Assembly: GCA_023129115.1 (NCBI GenBank)
Contig: JAGMCR010000015.1
Span: forward strand, 1-64,000
Direction: 5' to 3'
Length of the DNA: 64,000 nucleotides
Source: Candidatus Iainarchaeum sp.
GTDB taxonomy: Archaea > B1Sed10-29 > WALL01
The notes beneath the pieces were generated by a model. It searched no databases, was not told where the DNA came from, and worked only from the letters and a program-made list of their open reading frames with translations. The first letter of the stretch is position 1. Each line of letters opens with the position of its first letter. Shown here in pieces: positions 48,052-57,900 of this stretch. Position numbers and translations under genes: made by a program.

Positions 48052-49077
48052 TCAGGTTTCGTCCGCGCCGCCACCCCACCCGTATGTGGGACCCTCATCA
48101 TCAACTTCTGCAGTGTCTGCTGAGCCCTCGAGGAACCCCGCGCCCCTAGATTTTTTTGGCTTGTCTGGCATGTTTGTGCCGTCAATGTTTCCACCCGAAA
48201 TGGGGTGTATCATCCTTCCGCCTTTGCGTATCTCCATGCCATCAATGTTTCCACCAGAAATCGGGTGAGGGCTGTCTTTTGGCTCACCAGGGTATACCGT
48301 TTCGCTGCGCGTCCCCCCTATGCTGCTGCCCCACTGGATTTTTTCTTTGGGCTTGCTCGGCTTGGCCGGGGCTTTGGTTGCCGGCAGCGTGGAAGCGCTA
48401 CTGTATCTCGAGGGCCTGTCGTCGAGTGCATCCCGCCGTGGCTTTTCCCAGTCCTTTGTCTGGGGGTATGTGGCTGGCCGGGGGAGTGGTGGAGGAGGCA
48501 TATCTACTTTTATGCCGTGGAAGGCGAGGACTGCAAGTAGTTCTCTTTGCATTTCAGGAGAAAGTTTTCGTATTCTGAGGACGAGGTCTTTTTTGTCGAG
48601 GTTTTTGAGGTCTTCGAAGGTCGCTTGTTTGGCGGATTGTTGGCGCTGGGCTTGGGCTGCTTGTTGGCGCGCGACTAGGTATTCGCGCAGTCGGTCGGCG
48701 TTTCTTATGTACACTGGGTTGGGGTGGACTTTGGCTGCTTCTTCGTATTTGGCGAGTGCTTCTTTGTATCGCCCGGCGTCGTGGAGATTGATTCCTTCGT
48801 TGTGGATGCGGCGGGCGAGTTGCTTGGCAGTGGGCGGACCGTACCCCAGTACTTTCCGGATTCTGCTGTCGTATTCTTGGCGTAGTGTTTTGAGTACGGG
48901 GCTGTCCGGATACATTCTTTCTACTCGTATGAGCAGCCGGATCGCGTCAGTCTCCATCCCCTTCTTGAACAAGCGCTTGAAGTCACCTTCACACTTTTCC
49001 GGTGAATAGGTGCCCCTCTTCATCTGTGATTTTCGGACCACGCCCCGAATGCCTTCCCCAATCTCCTTCAGCACCAT
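48052..49077 (-). CDS. TPR-like protein with Pro-rich tail
   Basis: GINLHDAGRYKEALAKYEEAAKVHPNPVYIRNADRLREYL; HPISGGNIDG x2. Confidence 0.65.
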   Translation of the reverse strand: MVLKEIGEGIRGVVRKSQMKRGTYSPEKCEGDFKRLFKKGMETDAIRLLIRVERMYPDSPVLKTLRQEYDSRIRKVLGYGPPTAKQLARRIHNEGINLHDAGRYKEALAKYEEAAKVHPNPVYIRNADRLREYLVARQQAAQAQRQQSAKQATFEDLKNLDKKDLVLRIRKLSPEMQRELLAVLAFHGIKVDMPPPPLPRPATYPQTKDWEKPRRDALDDRPSRYSSASTLPATKAPAKPSKPKEKIQWGSSIGGTRSETVYPGEPKDSPHPISGGNIDGMEIRKGGRMIHPISGGNIDGTNMPDKPKKSRGAGFLEGSADTAEVDDEGPTYGWGGGADET

Positions 49078-49135
49078 TCAACCACAACTAACGCACCCAA
49101 AACACTTAAAACTAACGCCCACCTTTAGCTATCCA

Positions 49136-50284
49136 ATGCCCACCTGGAGCCATAGTAGAATCTCGACGTACGAGAATTGCCCCCTGAAATTTTATTACAC
49201 TTACGTCGAGAAGCCGGACGTGGAGGAGGTATTGGGTGACAATATCGCTCTTGTGCTGGGCAAGAGCTGTCACGAGGCGCTCGAGTGGCTGTACAAAGAG
49301 CTGTCCTTCGGCCGGGAGCCGTCCCTGGACGACGCCATCGACTATTATACCCAATCCTGGGGCAAGATGTGGACTCCGGACGTGATTATCCCCCGTTTTG
49401 ACGAAAAAACGTGGAAAAAGCTTGGCATCCGGTACCTCGGCGACTTTTACAACCGGCACTCGCCGTTTATCGAGGACCGTACCGTGGCCCTCGAGAGAAT
49501 GGTTCGCCTTAAAATCGGCAAGTACTCGTTAATCGGGTATATTGACCGTGTTGCCGAGGCTTCTCCGGGCCACTACAAAATCATTGATTACAAGACGACT
49601 AAGAGGCTTCAGGGGCAGGACTGGTTTGACAGTGACCGCCAGCTCGCTCTCTACGAAATTGGCTTGCGCCAGATGTTCAGGGACGTGGAGGAGGTGGACC
49701 TCGTGTGGCACATGCTTCACTTCAACAAGGAGATTGTTTCTCGCCGGACTCCGGGGCAGCTGGAGCAGTTGAAGAGTGACACGATTGAATTGATTAGTAC
49801 TATTGAGGCTGCTGAAGAGTATCCCGCCAAAGTGTGTGGGCTTTGCCCGTGGTGCAGCTTCCAAGAAATCTGTCCCAAAAAAAAGCACGAGCGCGCCACC
49901 ACGCGCATGACCGTCCGCGAGTTCCGCAGGGACGAGGGCGTTCGCGTGGCGAACAAGTTTGTGCAGACGAAGCTGAAGCTGGACGAGTGGGGGATAAAGA
50001 ACGCGGACGCGCGGAAGGACGTGCTGGCGTATTCGAAGCAGCACGACACCAGCAAAGTCATTGGGTCGAAGGCGGCTGTGGCCGTCTCGACGATGAAGAG
50101 GGTATCGTTCGACCCCAAAGTGGAGAAATTGTTGAAGAAAGAGGGGTTGTGGGAGAAGTACTCGAAGTTGGATTCTGCTGCTCTTGTGCGTGAGCTTGAG
50201 GGCCTTGACCCGAAAATCAGGGGAAAGCTTGTCAAGCTTGAGGAGACTAAAGAGTCTAAAGCTGTGCGTGTTGTGAAGAAGTGA
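49136..50284 (+). CDS. PD-(D/E)XK nuclease, RecB/Cas4-like, intact anchor gene
   Basis: MPTWSHSRISTYENCPLKFYYTYVEKP; LGKSCHEALE; IGYIDRVAEASPGHYKIIDYKTTK; CGLCPWCSFQEICP (possible Fe-S cysteines). Confidence 0.85.
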   Translation: MPTWSHSRISTYENCPLKFYYTYVEKPDVEEVLGDNIALVLGKSCHEALEWLYKELSFGREPSLDDAIDYYTQSWGKMWTPDVIIPRFDEKTWKKLGIRYLGDFYNRHSPFIEDRTVALERMVRLKIGKYSLIGYIDRVAEASPGHYKIIDYKTTKRLQGQDWFDSDRQLALYEIGLRQMFRDVEEVDLVWHMLHFNKEIVSRRTPGQLEQLKSDTIELISTIEAAEEYPAKVCGLCPWCSFQEICPKKKHERATTRMTVREFRRDEGVRVANKFVQTKLKLDEWGIKNADARKDVLAYSKQHDTSKVIGSKAAVAVSTMKRVSFDPKVEKLLKKEGLWEKYSKLDSAALVRELEGLDPKIRGKLVKLEETKESKAVRVVKK

Positions 50285-50333
50285 AACGCTTTTATTCTTT
50301 GTCTTCGTTTTGTTTTGTGTGGAGTTGAGGTGA

Positions 50334-51833
50334 ATGCCTAGGAAGAAACACACGGCCGTGCGCCACCCGGACATTGAGTTGGGGGTCAAGAGGGTTACTG
50401 ACGGGAGCATCGAAAAGCTCACTGATGCGAGGGGGGAGCCTTTCACTAGGTCCGAACGCATCAAATTGATGGCGGGCGACCGCAAGGTCTTCGGGAAGGG
50501 CATTGAGGAATTGTTTGACAAGGCAATCAGGGAACTGAAAAAGATTCCTAAGGAAAAGATGGAGCGGCGGAAGCTGATTTACGAGGGCTTGCTCGGCGAG
50601 GTGGAGTCCAAGCTCAAGATTGGTGACTCCGACCGGTTTTTGGCGCACGAAATGATGGTCCAGACTGATTTGGGCAGCATGGTCAAGGCGATTGCGCAGG
50701 GGTCGGACATTAATTTGGACACTGTTGACACCCAAGCAGTGGACAAGGCGGTTGGTACCGCGAGGGACATGTATTACGGCACGAATAAGACAAAGGACGA
50801 GGCCTTGACGAAGAGCCTTGAGGTCTTGATGGCGGACGAGGGCGTCTCGAAGCAGTTCGATGGGGAGTGGGAGGTGGCCGCGCACTTGTCGCCCAAGGAC
50901 CGGGCAAGGTTTTTGATGGCTGTGATGCACAAGGACGATTACTTGATACACCAATTAATCCAGCAGAGGGACGAGAACAAGGAAATGACCAAGGACCAGC
51001 TCCAAAGCATGCTGGATAATTTTGGTTTAACTGAAAAAGATTTTTCGAAGAAAGAGTTGGAGGAGTTGGGGGTTACTATTCACATGGGCAAGAACAAAGA
51101 GATTTTGTTGGACATGGCCAAGATTCTTATCATGGCTGACCTGGACCCCCACAAGCTTTTGGAGTTGCCCAAAGAAGAGAAGCGCACTGCTGTGCTCAGC
51201 ATTTTTTCTCATGAAGCCCTTGACCCCTTGAAGGTGCTGCAGAAGCTTCCTTCTGTCGCGAGGGGCTTGGCGTTGAGGTCTCTTGAGGGCATAAGCAAAA
51301 ATGCTAAGGAGGGGGACAAGGAGGCCAAAGACATGCATAGGTCCAGCCTTATGCTGCACAGCCTTAACATACACAACCCGAGGGAGCGGGAGGCCTTGGC
51401 CGAGATTGTGGCGCTTGCTGACGATAGTGCTGAGTGGGACAAAGAGCTGTCCGCCAGCATAATCAAGAGGCATGGGCTGGAGAAAGAAGCCGAGTTCAAC
51501 AGGTACATGGTGAACCTACGGGACATTGTCGACCAGCCGGCCCACTTCAACCGCTTTTTGGAGCTGGCGTGGGACTTGGATGACAAGGACAAAGTTGGGG
51601 AGATTGGCTTTGACGCGTCGAACCCTGACCACAAAAAGGCGTTCATGAAGATTAGGGGCGAGCTCTTGAAGATAAAGCTTGGCAGTGGGGGCCTCAAGGA
51701 CAATAACGCCGAGGCCGTGGAAAAGCGGGTGCTGACGGAAATGGGCTTGCTCGAAGAAGTCACGAAAAGGCGCAAAAAGAAAGAAAAAAGCGAGAAACGC
51801 GTCAAAGAGCGGTGGAAAAACATTTACGCTTGA
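50334..51833 (+). CDS. Hypothetical helical protein, 499 aa
   Basis: Open frame; stop codon lies in the adjoining nuclease 3' fragment. Confidence 0.65.
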   Translation: MPRKKHTAVRHPDIELGVKRVTDGSIEKLTDARGEPFTRSERIKLMAGDRKVFGKGIEELFDKAIRELKKIPKEKMERRKLIYEGLLGEVESKLKIGDSDRFLAHEMMVQTDLGSMVKAIAQGSDINLDTVDTQAVDKAVGTARDMYYGTNKTKDEALTKSLEVLMADEGVSKQFDGEWEVAAHLSPKDRARFLMAVMHKDDYLIHQLIQQRDENKEMTKDQLQSMLDNFGLTEKDFSKKELEELGVTIHMGKNKEILLDMAKILIMADLDPHKLLELPKEEKRTAVLSIFSHEALDPLKVLQKLPSVARGLALRSLEGISKNAKEGDKEAKDMHRSSLMLHSLNIHNPREREALAEIVALADDSAEWDKELSASIIKRHGLEKEAEFNRYMVNLRDIVDQPAHFNRFLELAWDLDDKDKVGEIGFDASNPDHKKAFMKIRGELLKIKLGSGGLKDNNAEAVEKRVLTEMGLLEEVTKRRKKKEKSEKRVKERWKNIYA

Positions 51834-51876
51834 GGAGACTAAGGAGTCTAAAGCTGTGCGTGTTGTGAAGAAGTAG
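51829..51876 (+). pseudogene. 3' fragment T1 of PD-(D/E)XK anchor gene (LEETKESKAVRVVKK*)
   Basis: Almost identical nucleotides to 50238..50284. Confidence 0.92.
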
Positions 51877-52401
51877 GTGATGTTAATGGCGGGTAAAAAA
51901 AAGAAAAAGGGAAAAGCTTTTCAGGCTCTGCCTGAGAAATGGGTGAAGCCGTTGAGGGAGCTTGACGTGTACAGTGCCTTGGTCAAGGTGCTGGGGTTGA
52001 CGTTGTTGGGGGTTTTCCTCTATTCCTGGTTGTGGGCACCAGACGAGAGGTGGATTGTAGTGCTGCCCCTCGCGTTCGCTTCGATTTCACTGGGTAATTT
52101 GCTCCCGATAGCCGTTGGCAATTTGTTGGGGAACAAGTGGGGGAAGAAAGCGCCGTGGCAGGGCTTCGCTGTTTTAGTGACTGCGTATTCGGTGGTGTGG
52201 TCCGTGGTTGTGTGGCTCTTTAGCCGGTTGAACGCCGGTTTAATCGCGACTGTTTTGGGCCTAATCCTGTTCTACTCCATCTTCCAGTCTTATTACCAGA
52301 CGAGCCACAAGCACGCGGTATACGCGGCACTCTTGTTTGGCCTGCTATTGCCGGCTTTGGTGCTCGGGATGCTGATGGGCATGATAGGGGCGTTGCCGTA
52401 A
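51877..52401 (+). CDS. Four-TM membrane protein, paralogue of 25466..25981
   Basis: LPEKWVKPLRELD; GNKWGKKAPWQGF. Confidence 0.65.
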   Translation: MMLMAGKKKKKGKAFQALPEKWVKPLRELDVYSALVKVLGLTLLGVFLYSWLWAPDERWIVVLPLAFASISLGNLLPIAVGNLLGNKWGKKAPWQGFAVLVTAYSVVWSVVVWLFSRLNAGLIATVLGLILFYSIFQSYYQTSHKHAVYAALLFGLLLPALVLGMLMGMIGALP

Positions 52402-52403
52402 CC

Positions 52404-52490
52404 CGGGAACTTGTGGGCTGTAATCCGGGGCTGAAGAAGAAGCTTGAGGAAACAAAAGAGTCTTTGTCTGTGCGTGTTGTGAGGAAGTGA
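52404..52490 (+). pseudogene. 3' fragment T2 (RELVGCNPGLKKKLEETKESLSVRVVRK*)
   Basis: Aligned to RELEGLDPKIRGKLVKLEETKESKAVRVVKK*; followed by the same gaaacgcttttattct promoter. Confidence 0.9.
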
Positions 52491-52526
52491 AACGCTTTTA
52501 TTCTGCTGCCTGCTTATCCATTAGTG

Positions 52527-53255
52527 ATGGCAGTGAGTAAGTTTGATTGGAGTTCAGTGGATTTGGAGGGCCCGGAGGCAGTGGGCCGCATTGCTGAGAA
52601 CGTTTCGTTAAGGGAAATTGACAAGCACTTGGAGGCGGGCAACGAGGCGCTTAGGAATAGTGAGGGTGCTGGCGTCCAGGCCGTGTTGGCGGCGGCTTTC
52701 GGTGGCGTGGACGAGGTGAATGCCGCCAATCTCCCGAAGGCGGTGGAGGGTGTTGCTGAGGGCCGGGCTAAGCTGAAGAGGATTATGGGTGTTCTTTCCG
52801 AGGCCAGGGAGAGGCGGGAGGAAGTGGTGGCAAGCGATGCGCGGAGGTATGCGCGCGAGAACGACTTGTTCAGTGTCCACAAGAAGCTGAACAGTGTTGA
52901 GGAAGCGCTTTTGGGCACGCGTGGGGGCCAGGCCGCTGATGCGGAGGTCATCCAGCGGAGTAATATGCACAGGGTTTTCATGCAGCGGCTTGCCGAAGAA
53001 AAAGCGGTGCCTGTTGCTGGTGGAGTGGCTCTTGCTCGCCTGAGGGAGATGGATGCGGCGCTTGAGAGGGACGTCAAGCGCTTTCGGAGGGGTCGGCTGG
53101 ACAAGGCGTTGGAGCGTGCGGCCGGGTTCCAGGGCCTTGTGCGGCAGCGCATCGAGCTCACTGAGAAGGCTTCGGTGCTCAAGTCCCCCAAACGCTCCAC
53201 GGGGAAGAAGCGCGGGTTCGTAATGGCGCAGCCAAAAGAAAAGCCAAGAAAGTAA
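52527..53255 (+). CDS. Hypothetical helical protein
   Basis: Open frame; stop lies in T3. Confidence 0.6.
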   Translation: MAVSKFDWSSVDLEGPEAVGRIAENVSLREIDKHLEAGNEALRNSEGAGVQAVLAAAFGGVDEVNAANLPKAVEGVAEGRAKLKRIMGVLSEARERREEVVASDARRYARENDLFSVHKKLNSVEEALLGTRGGQAADAEVIQRSNMHRVFMQRLAEEKAVPVAGGVALARLREMDAALERDVKRFRRGRLDKALERAAGFQGLVRQRIELTEKASVLKSPKRSTGKKRGFVMAQPKEKPRK

Positions 53256-53280
53256 GGCTGTTAGGGTGGTTAAGAAATAA
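53248..53280 (+). pseudogene. 3' fragment T3 (ESKAVRVVKK*)
   Basis: gaaagtaaggctgttagggtggttaagaaataa, same allele type as T4. Confidence 0.85.
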
Positions 53281-53301
53281 ACTTCTTTCTAGTGACTAAC
53301 T

Positions 53302-53895
53302 TTACAAAAGAAAAAGCTCGCGGAATGTGAACGATAAATCCATCATCAAAAAATAGAAGTAATACTGCAGTACAGTATGATACAATTTTTTACGTTTGTT
53401 TGTCCCTCTCACCTTCTTAATTTTTGCGAACATCTTTTTCAAAGAGGGGTTAGGAATCTTTTCTAGATCTTCCATAGTATAGTCTAATCTGTGGGCGTAT
53501 TGGTTTCTAAGATAATTCACGAACTTAAGCTCCCGATAGAGCTCATTATCCAGAATACCCAAAGCGGAAATTATCTCTAGCTTTAGGTAATACCTTTCAT
53601 CTAGTAGCCTTTTTGGGTTTTTTAATCTTTTAGTTATGATTGCATCTAAAAAACGTTCAAAATACAGGTGCATAACCAAAACTAGATGCAACGTGTTTTG
53701 TATCTCTAAAACATCTTTAAAAAATTTCCTTCCCAAAACCCTAGTCTTTTTTGGAAGACGAGAACGAATAATATCCTGCGTGGCCTCACTAGTTAGTATA
53801 AACTTTTTTGTCCAAGGCATATCTGTCTCGATAGTCCTAGCCATCGCCTTTAATATGCCTAGTGACCTATCTGGGACAGGGTACCATTTTGTCAT
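53302..53895 (-). CDS. HEPN-like protein
   Basis: ELKFVNYLRNQYAHRLDY contains RNQYAH (Rx4H-type HEPN motif). Confidence 0.6.
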   Translation of the reverse strand: MTKWYPVPDRSLGILKAMARTIETDMPWTKKFILTSEATQDIIRSRLPKKTRVLGRKFFKDVLEIQNTLHLVLVMHLYFERFLDAIITKRLKNPKRLLDERYYLKLEIISALGILDNELYRELKFVNYLRNQYAHRLDYTMEDLEKIPNPSLKKMFAKIKKVRGTNKRKKLYHTVLQYYFYFLMMDLSFTFRELFLL

Positions 53896-53938
53896 AATTT
53901 GTTAATTCATATTGGCTATAAAAGGTTTTTGCCAAGAA

Positions 53939-54217
53939 CTAGCTCTTGGCTTTCATCCTCGCCCTAACCACCTTCTTCAGCGGCTCGACCCCATAGTCAT
54001 AGATATCGGGGATGTCCAGGTTCACGACTTTGCCATAGAACCGGAAGAAATGCTCCATTATGTACGTCTCGTGCTTTTTCTCGAACACGTACACCTTGTC
54101 GGCCCACTTCAGCGCCGCGTCCGTTAAGTCGTACATGCCGCAGTACTTGCCGCCGTACATCTCGGCCGCCGTGCGGCTCCGGTTCTCGCCGGCCGTGCAG
54201 ACGAAGAGGAGGTTCAT
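53939..54217 (-). CDS. Low-MW protein tyrosine phosphatase-like protein
   Basis: MNLLFVCTAGENRSRTAAEMY (Cx5R P-loop). Confidence 0.75.
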   Translation of the reverse strand: MNLLFVCTAGENRSRTAAEMYGGKYCGMYDLTDAALKWADKVYVFEKKHETYIMEHFFRFYGKVVNLDIPDIYDYGVEPLKKVVRARMKAKS

Positions 54218-54804
54218 TTTTTCCTCTGGGACAGGGTAAATTTTACATAGTTGTATTCATCTATAACTTTAGCTAGTGGTGTTTGTTTACTCCGCCATAG
54301 CACGCCACCAAACTCCTCTTGCATTTCTTTGAGAAATCCCAAGTAATCATTTGCTGTGGGTTGTGATTTTTTTATTCCATAGTGTCGCCTGATATTGGTG
54401 TCCCACATTACGAAGAGGGCGGGGTTGAATATACTCATAACTTTGGAAGAGCCAGTGTATTTTACTCCCGGAACCTTGGAAAGCTCTGCATAAATCTTCT
54501 TGATATCGGAGCCCAAACCATCATTCTCATCGAGGTTAGCTGTTTGTAATGTTTCTTTTTTGAGTTTCTTGAAAATAGGAAGACATGTCTTGATAGCATT
54601 TTCGAGTTGACCGAGAGTCTCTTTTTCAGAAGAGAGGTAATGGAACCGCGCTTTATTCCATGTGGCAAGTATCACTATGGCTGCTTGTAGGGGATAGTCC
54701 TCAACTGCCTCACAGGCAACGCAGTAAAAATTGACTCGTCCTTCTCTCTTAGTAAATTTTTTGTGGGCACTTTTTAAGGAACCGCTAGTGTGTGGCATAG
54801 CCAT
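54214..54804 (-). CDS. Hypothetical protein
   Basis: VKYTGSSKVMSIFNPALFVMWDTNIRRHYG; ATGA-type overlap with the phosphatase-like gene. Confidence 0.6.
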   Translation of the reverse strand: MAMPHTSGSLKSAHKKFTKREGRVNFYCVACEAVEDYPLQAAIVILATWNKARFHYLSSEKETLGQLENAIKTCLPIFKKLKKETLQTANLDENDGLGSDIKKIYAELSKVPGVKYTGSSKVMSIFNPALFVMWDTNIRRHYGIKKSQPTANDYLGFLKEMQEEFGGVLWRSKQTPLAKVIDEYNYVKFTLSQRKK

Positions 54805-54872
54805 CCAATACACGTCCAAAACACTTAAATATAGCCCCGGGGTAGTTGATATCCACCTAGCTAAACGCGGGG

Positions 54873-54977
54873 GCGTTGGCGAGGGAGCTTGATGGGCTTG
54901 ACGAGGGGCTGAGGAAGAAGCTGGAAAAACTTGAGGAGACTAAGGAGAGTAAGGCTGTTAGGGTGGTTAGAAAATGA
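54873..54977 (+). pseudogene. 3' fragment T4 (ALARELDGLDEGLRKKLEKLEETKESKAVRVVRK*)
   Basis: 35 codons in frame, aligned to the end of 49136..50284; stop overlaps the ATG of the RM gene. Confidence 0.95.
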
Positions 54978-57900
54978 CTGAGAAAGAACAACTGGCCGGG
55001 GAGCCCTTATTTAACAAGTTAGTTGTTGAATTTCAATTGCGGAGTTTTGATAGACCTCTACATTCCTTTGGAAAAGAGCAAAAAACTGAATATGAATTAT
55101 TTAAATCGACGGTTCTTGATGATTTGCCAGAAGTTCTGATGGGAGATATTGGGAAAGAGAACCCAACCGTCATAGCCCAGTATCTGTCTGGGACAGAGGA
55201 GAATGTTAAGAATAAAGTGATAGAACCTTTACTATGCCAGTTTTTAGGGTTTAAGAAAAAACAATTTCAGTATGAACCTGCAGTTAGAATGGAAGATGGA
55301 ACAGGCCATATAGATATCGTAATCAACGTAGATCCAAAATACAAGATATTAGTAGAAACAAAGAGTTGGAGGACTGATCTCAATAAACGGGTGGGAAAAT
55401 ACAAGAAAAGTGCCATCGTCCAAGCATTTGAGTATGCTGAAGCACACGGGATCAATTGGGTAGTTGTGACAAATGGCTATGAACTGCGGCTATATAATCG
55501 TAAAGAAGGTAGTACAAAATATGAGAAGTTCCTTTTAGATGATCTAAACAACCCTCTGGCAGTTGGTAGAACATCGGCTTTCCATCCTAAGAGAGTTTAT
55601 ACCCTATTATCCAATGAGTCTTTTGTTAGCCGAATCCAAGATAAGATATTGGAGCAAAGTGAGGAACACCTAAATGATTTAGGGGAATACATCTATGAAG
55701 TGATAAAGGAACTACGGAATGAATTGGCTAATAACATACTCCGTAAAGACAAACAAATAATCCAGAGGTATATGGAATCTTCAGGACTAACTGAAAAGCA
55801 GAGTAATCAGCTTGTTTTGGATATAATACAAACGTTCATAGATAGATTAATCTTCATTCGCTTTGCAGAGGGCAGGGGGCTTCTACCTGAACCCTATGAC
55901 GCAAACTTTACAGCTCACTTAAAGGAGCTCTGGCAGACAGCAAGAGCGGATATACCAGATTTAACGTTTTTTGATTACCTAAGAAAACTATTTAGAAAGA
56001 TTGATGAAGGCAACTTCAAAGACCCAAACCGGCGATTCTTTGGCTATAATGGTGGACTTTTTGCCCCTAACACCATTCTAGACAATCCCCACTTCCAGAT
56101 AGACGACCACGTAGTTTGGGATGTCATATTGAGATTAAATAAATATGCGCCGAAAAAAAAGACAAAAAAGATTAAACATTTGATGTTAGAAAAAAATGAG
56201 AAGATCAACTTCTCTGAAGTTCCAGTGGAGGTTCTTGGACATATTTATGAAAAGTACTTAGGTCTATCCATTGACCTAGATTGGAAGAGTATCCACCCCA
56301 AAGTCATAATCGACGAGACTAAAGAAAAAAGAAAGGAAGCTGGAGTGTATTACACGCCCAAACATATCACAGAGTACATAGTTAAAAATACTGTTGGAAG
56401 CTTTTTGAAAGAAAATCTAGATAGGTTAGATAACATAAACGTGGTCGATCCAGCTTGTGGTTCTGGGACCTTTTTGCTAAGCGCTTACGAATATTTGTTT
56501 GATAACCAGATTGAAACAACCGCTCTTTCAGATAAGTCACTTAAAAGTTACGTTGTCAGAATCAAAAAACTAATCAAGATACTCAGTCAAAGAGATACCG
56601 CCATCAAAGACAAGGAAAAACTTGCGGAAAAGGTTGGCCTTTCTTTGTTCGAAATAAACAATACTATCCAAGACCTGCTCGGAAAGAACATTCTTCTTAT
56701 AAGCCCAGACGGGTATTATCGACTATCCCCCAAAATGTATGATAAAGAGATGATAAACGAGGACTTACTAACGCAGTATTTGAAAAGTAAGTTACGTTTC
56801 CTTGCTTTAGATATGGTTACAAACAAAAAAAAGGTGCACATAAACGAACATATACTGAAAACTAATCTTCATGGGGTGGATCTCCAATCTCGTGCTGTTG
56901 AAATAACAAAACTGAGCTTATGGCTTAAAACGGCGATCAAGAACGCAAAACTCATAAATCTTGGCACGCAGATTCTAGAAGGTAACTCTCTGATAACGGG
57001 TGTTGAAGGCCCAGAGGAACTGAAGCAGTTCAAAACGGAACTAAATGAAATAATTAAATTAGAAGAACATCTTGAAAGCTTAGATGAAACAAAAGAGTCT
57101 CACCAAAAAATACGCAAACTAGTCAATGAAATAAAATCTGATAAGAAAGAACTTGTTGAGTTATTGGATAAAAACCTTGTTAAAGAGGATGACGAAGGTT
57201 ATTTTGACAATATAAAAAACATAAAACCGTTTGACTGGGAAGTTGAGTTTCCGACCGTATTTGATGATGGGAATAATCCCGGATTTGATGTTGTTATTGG
57301 TAACCCACCATATAGCGCTAAGTTGTCTAAAGCGGAAAGAGGCTATATACGGGATACTTACCCCGCAACAAAAGGAAACACGGATACAGCTATAGCATTT
57401 ATCAACCATGCGTATACCTTATTAAAAAAAGGTGGTTATCTCGGTTTTATTGTGCCAAAATCGCTTTTGTACAGTGATACGTGGGTGGCATGTCGAGAGT
57501 TTATTTTACCGGATCTAGTGAAACTGGTCGATGTTAGCAAGGCTTTTGAGGGTGTCCGGCTTGAACAAGTTATTATAATCCTAAAGAAAGGCAGTGCTTC
57601 AAAGACTTACGCAATTGAATTTTTGGGTTCCACAAAACATCACGAAATAAAAAAGAGCAACTTGAAGAAATTCGGTATAATCCTTAATGAGATTGGACAA
57701 GACGAATTAAAACTCGGCCTGAATCTTTCGGGTAAAGCTAGACTCTCTGACGTTGCTGATTTAGAACGCGGACTGGGCCTACAAGATGAGCTCTCTCAGA
57801 CAGGATCTAAACGGATTTATGGTGGTTCCAGTGTTGGGAGATTCTTACTAAAACCTACGGATAGGTTCATAAGCAGCACTACCTACGCAAAACATGCGAA

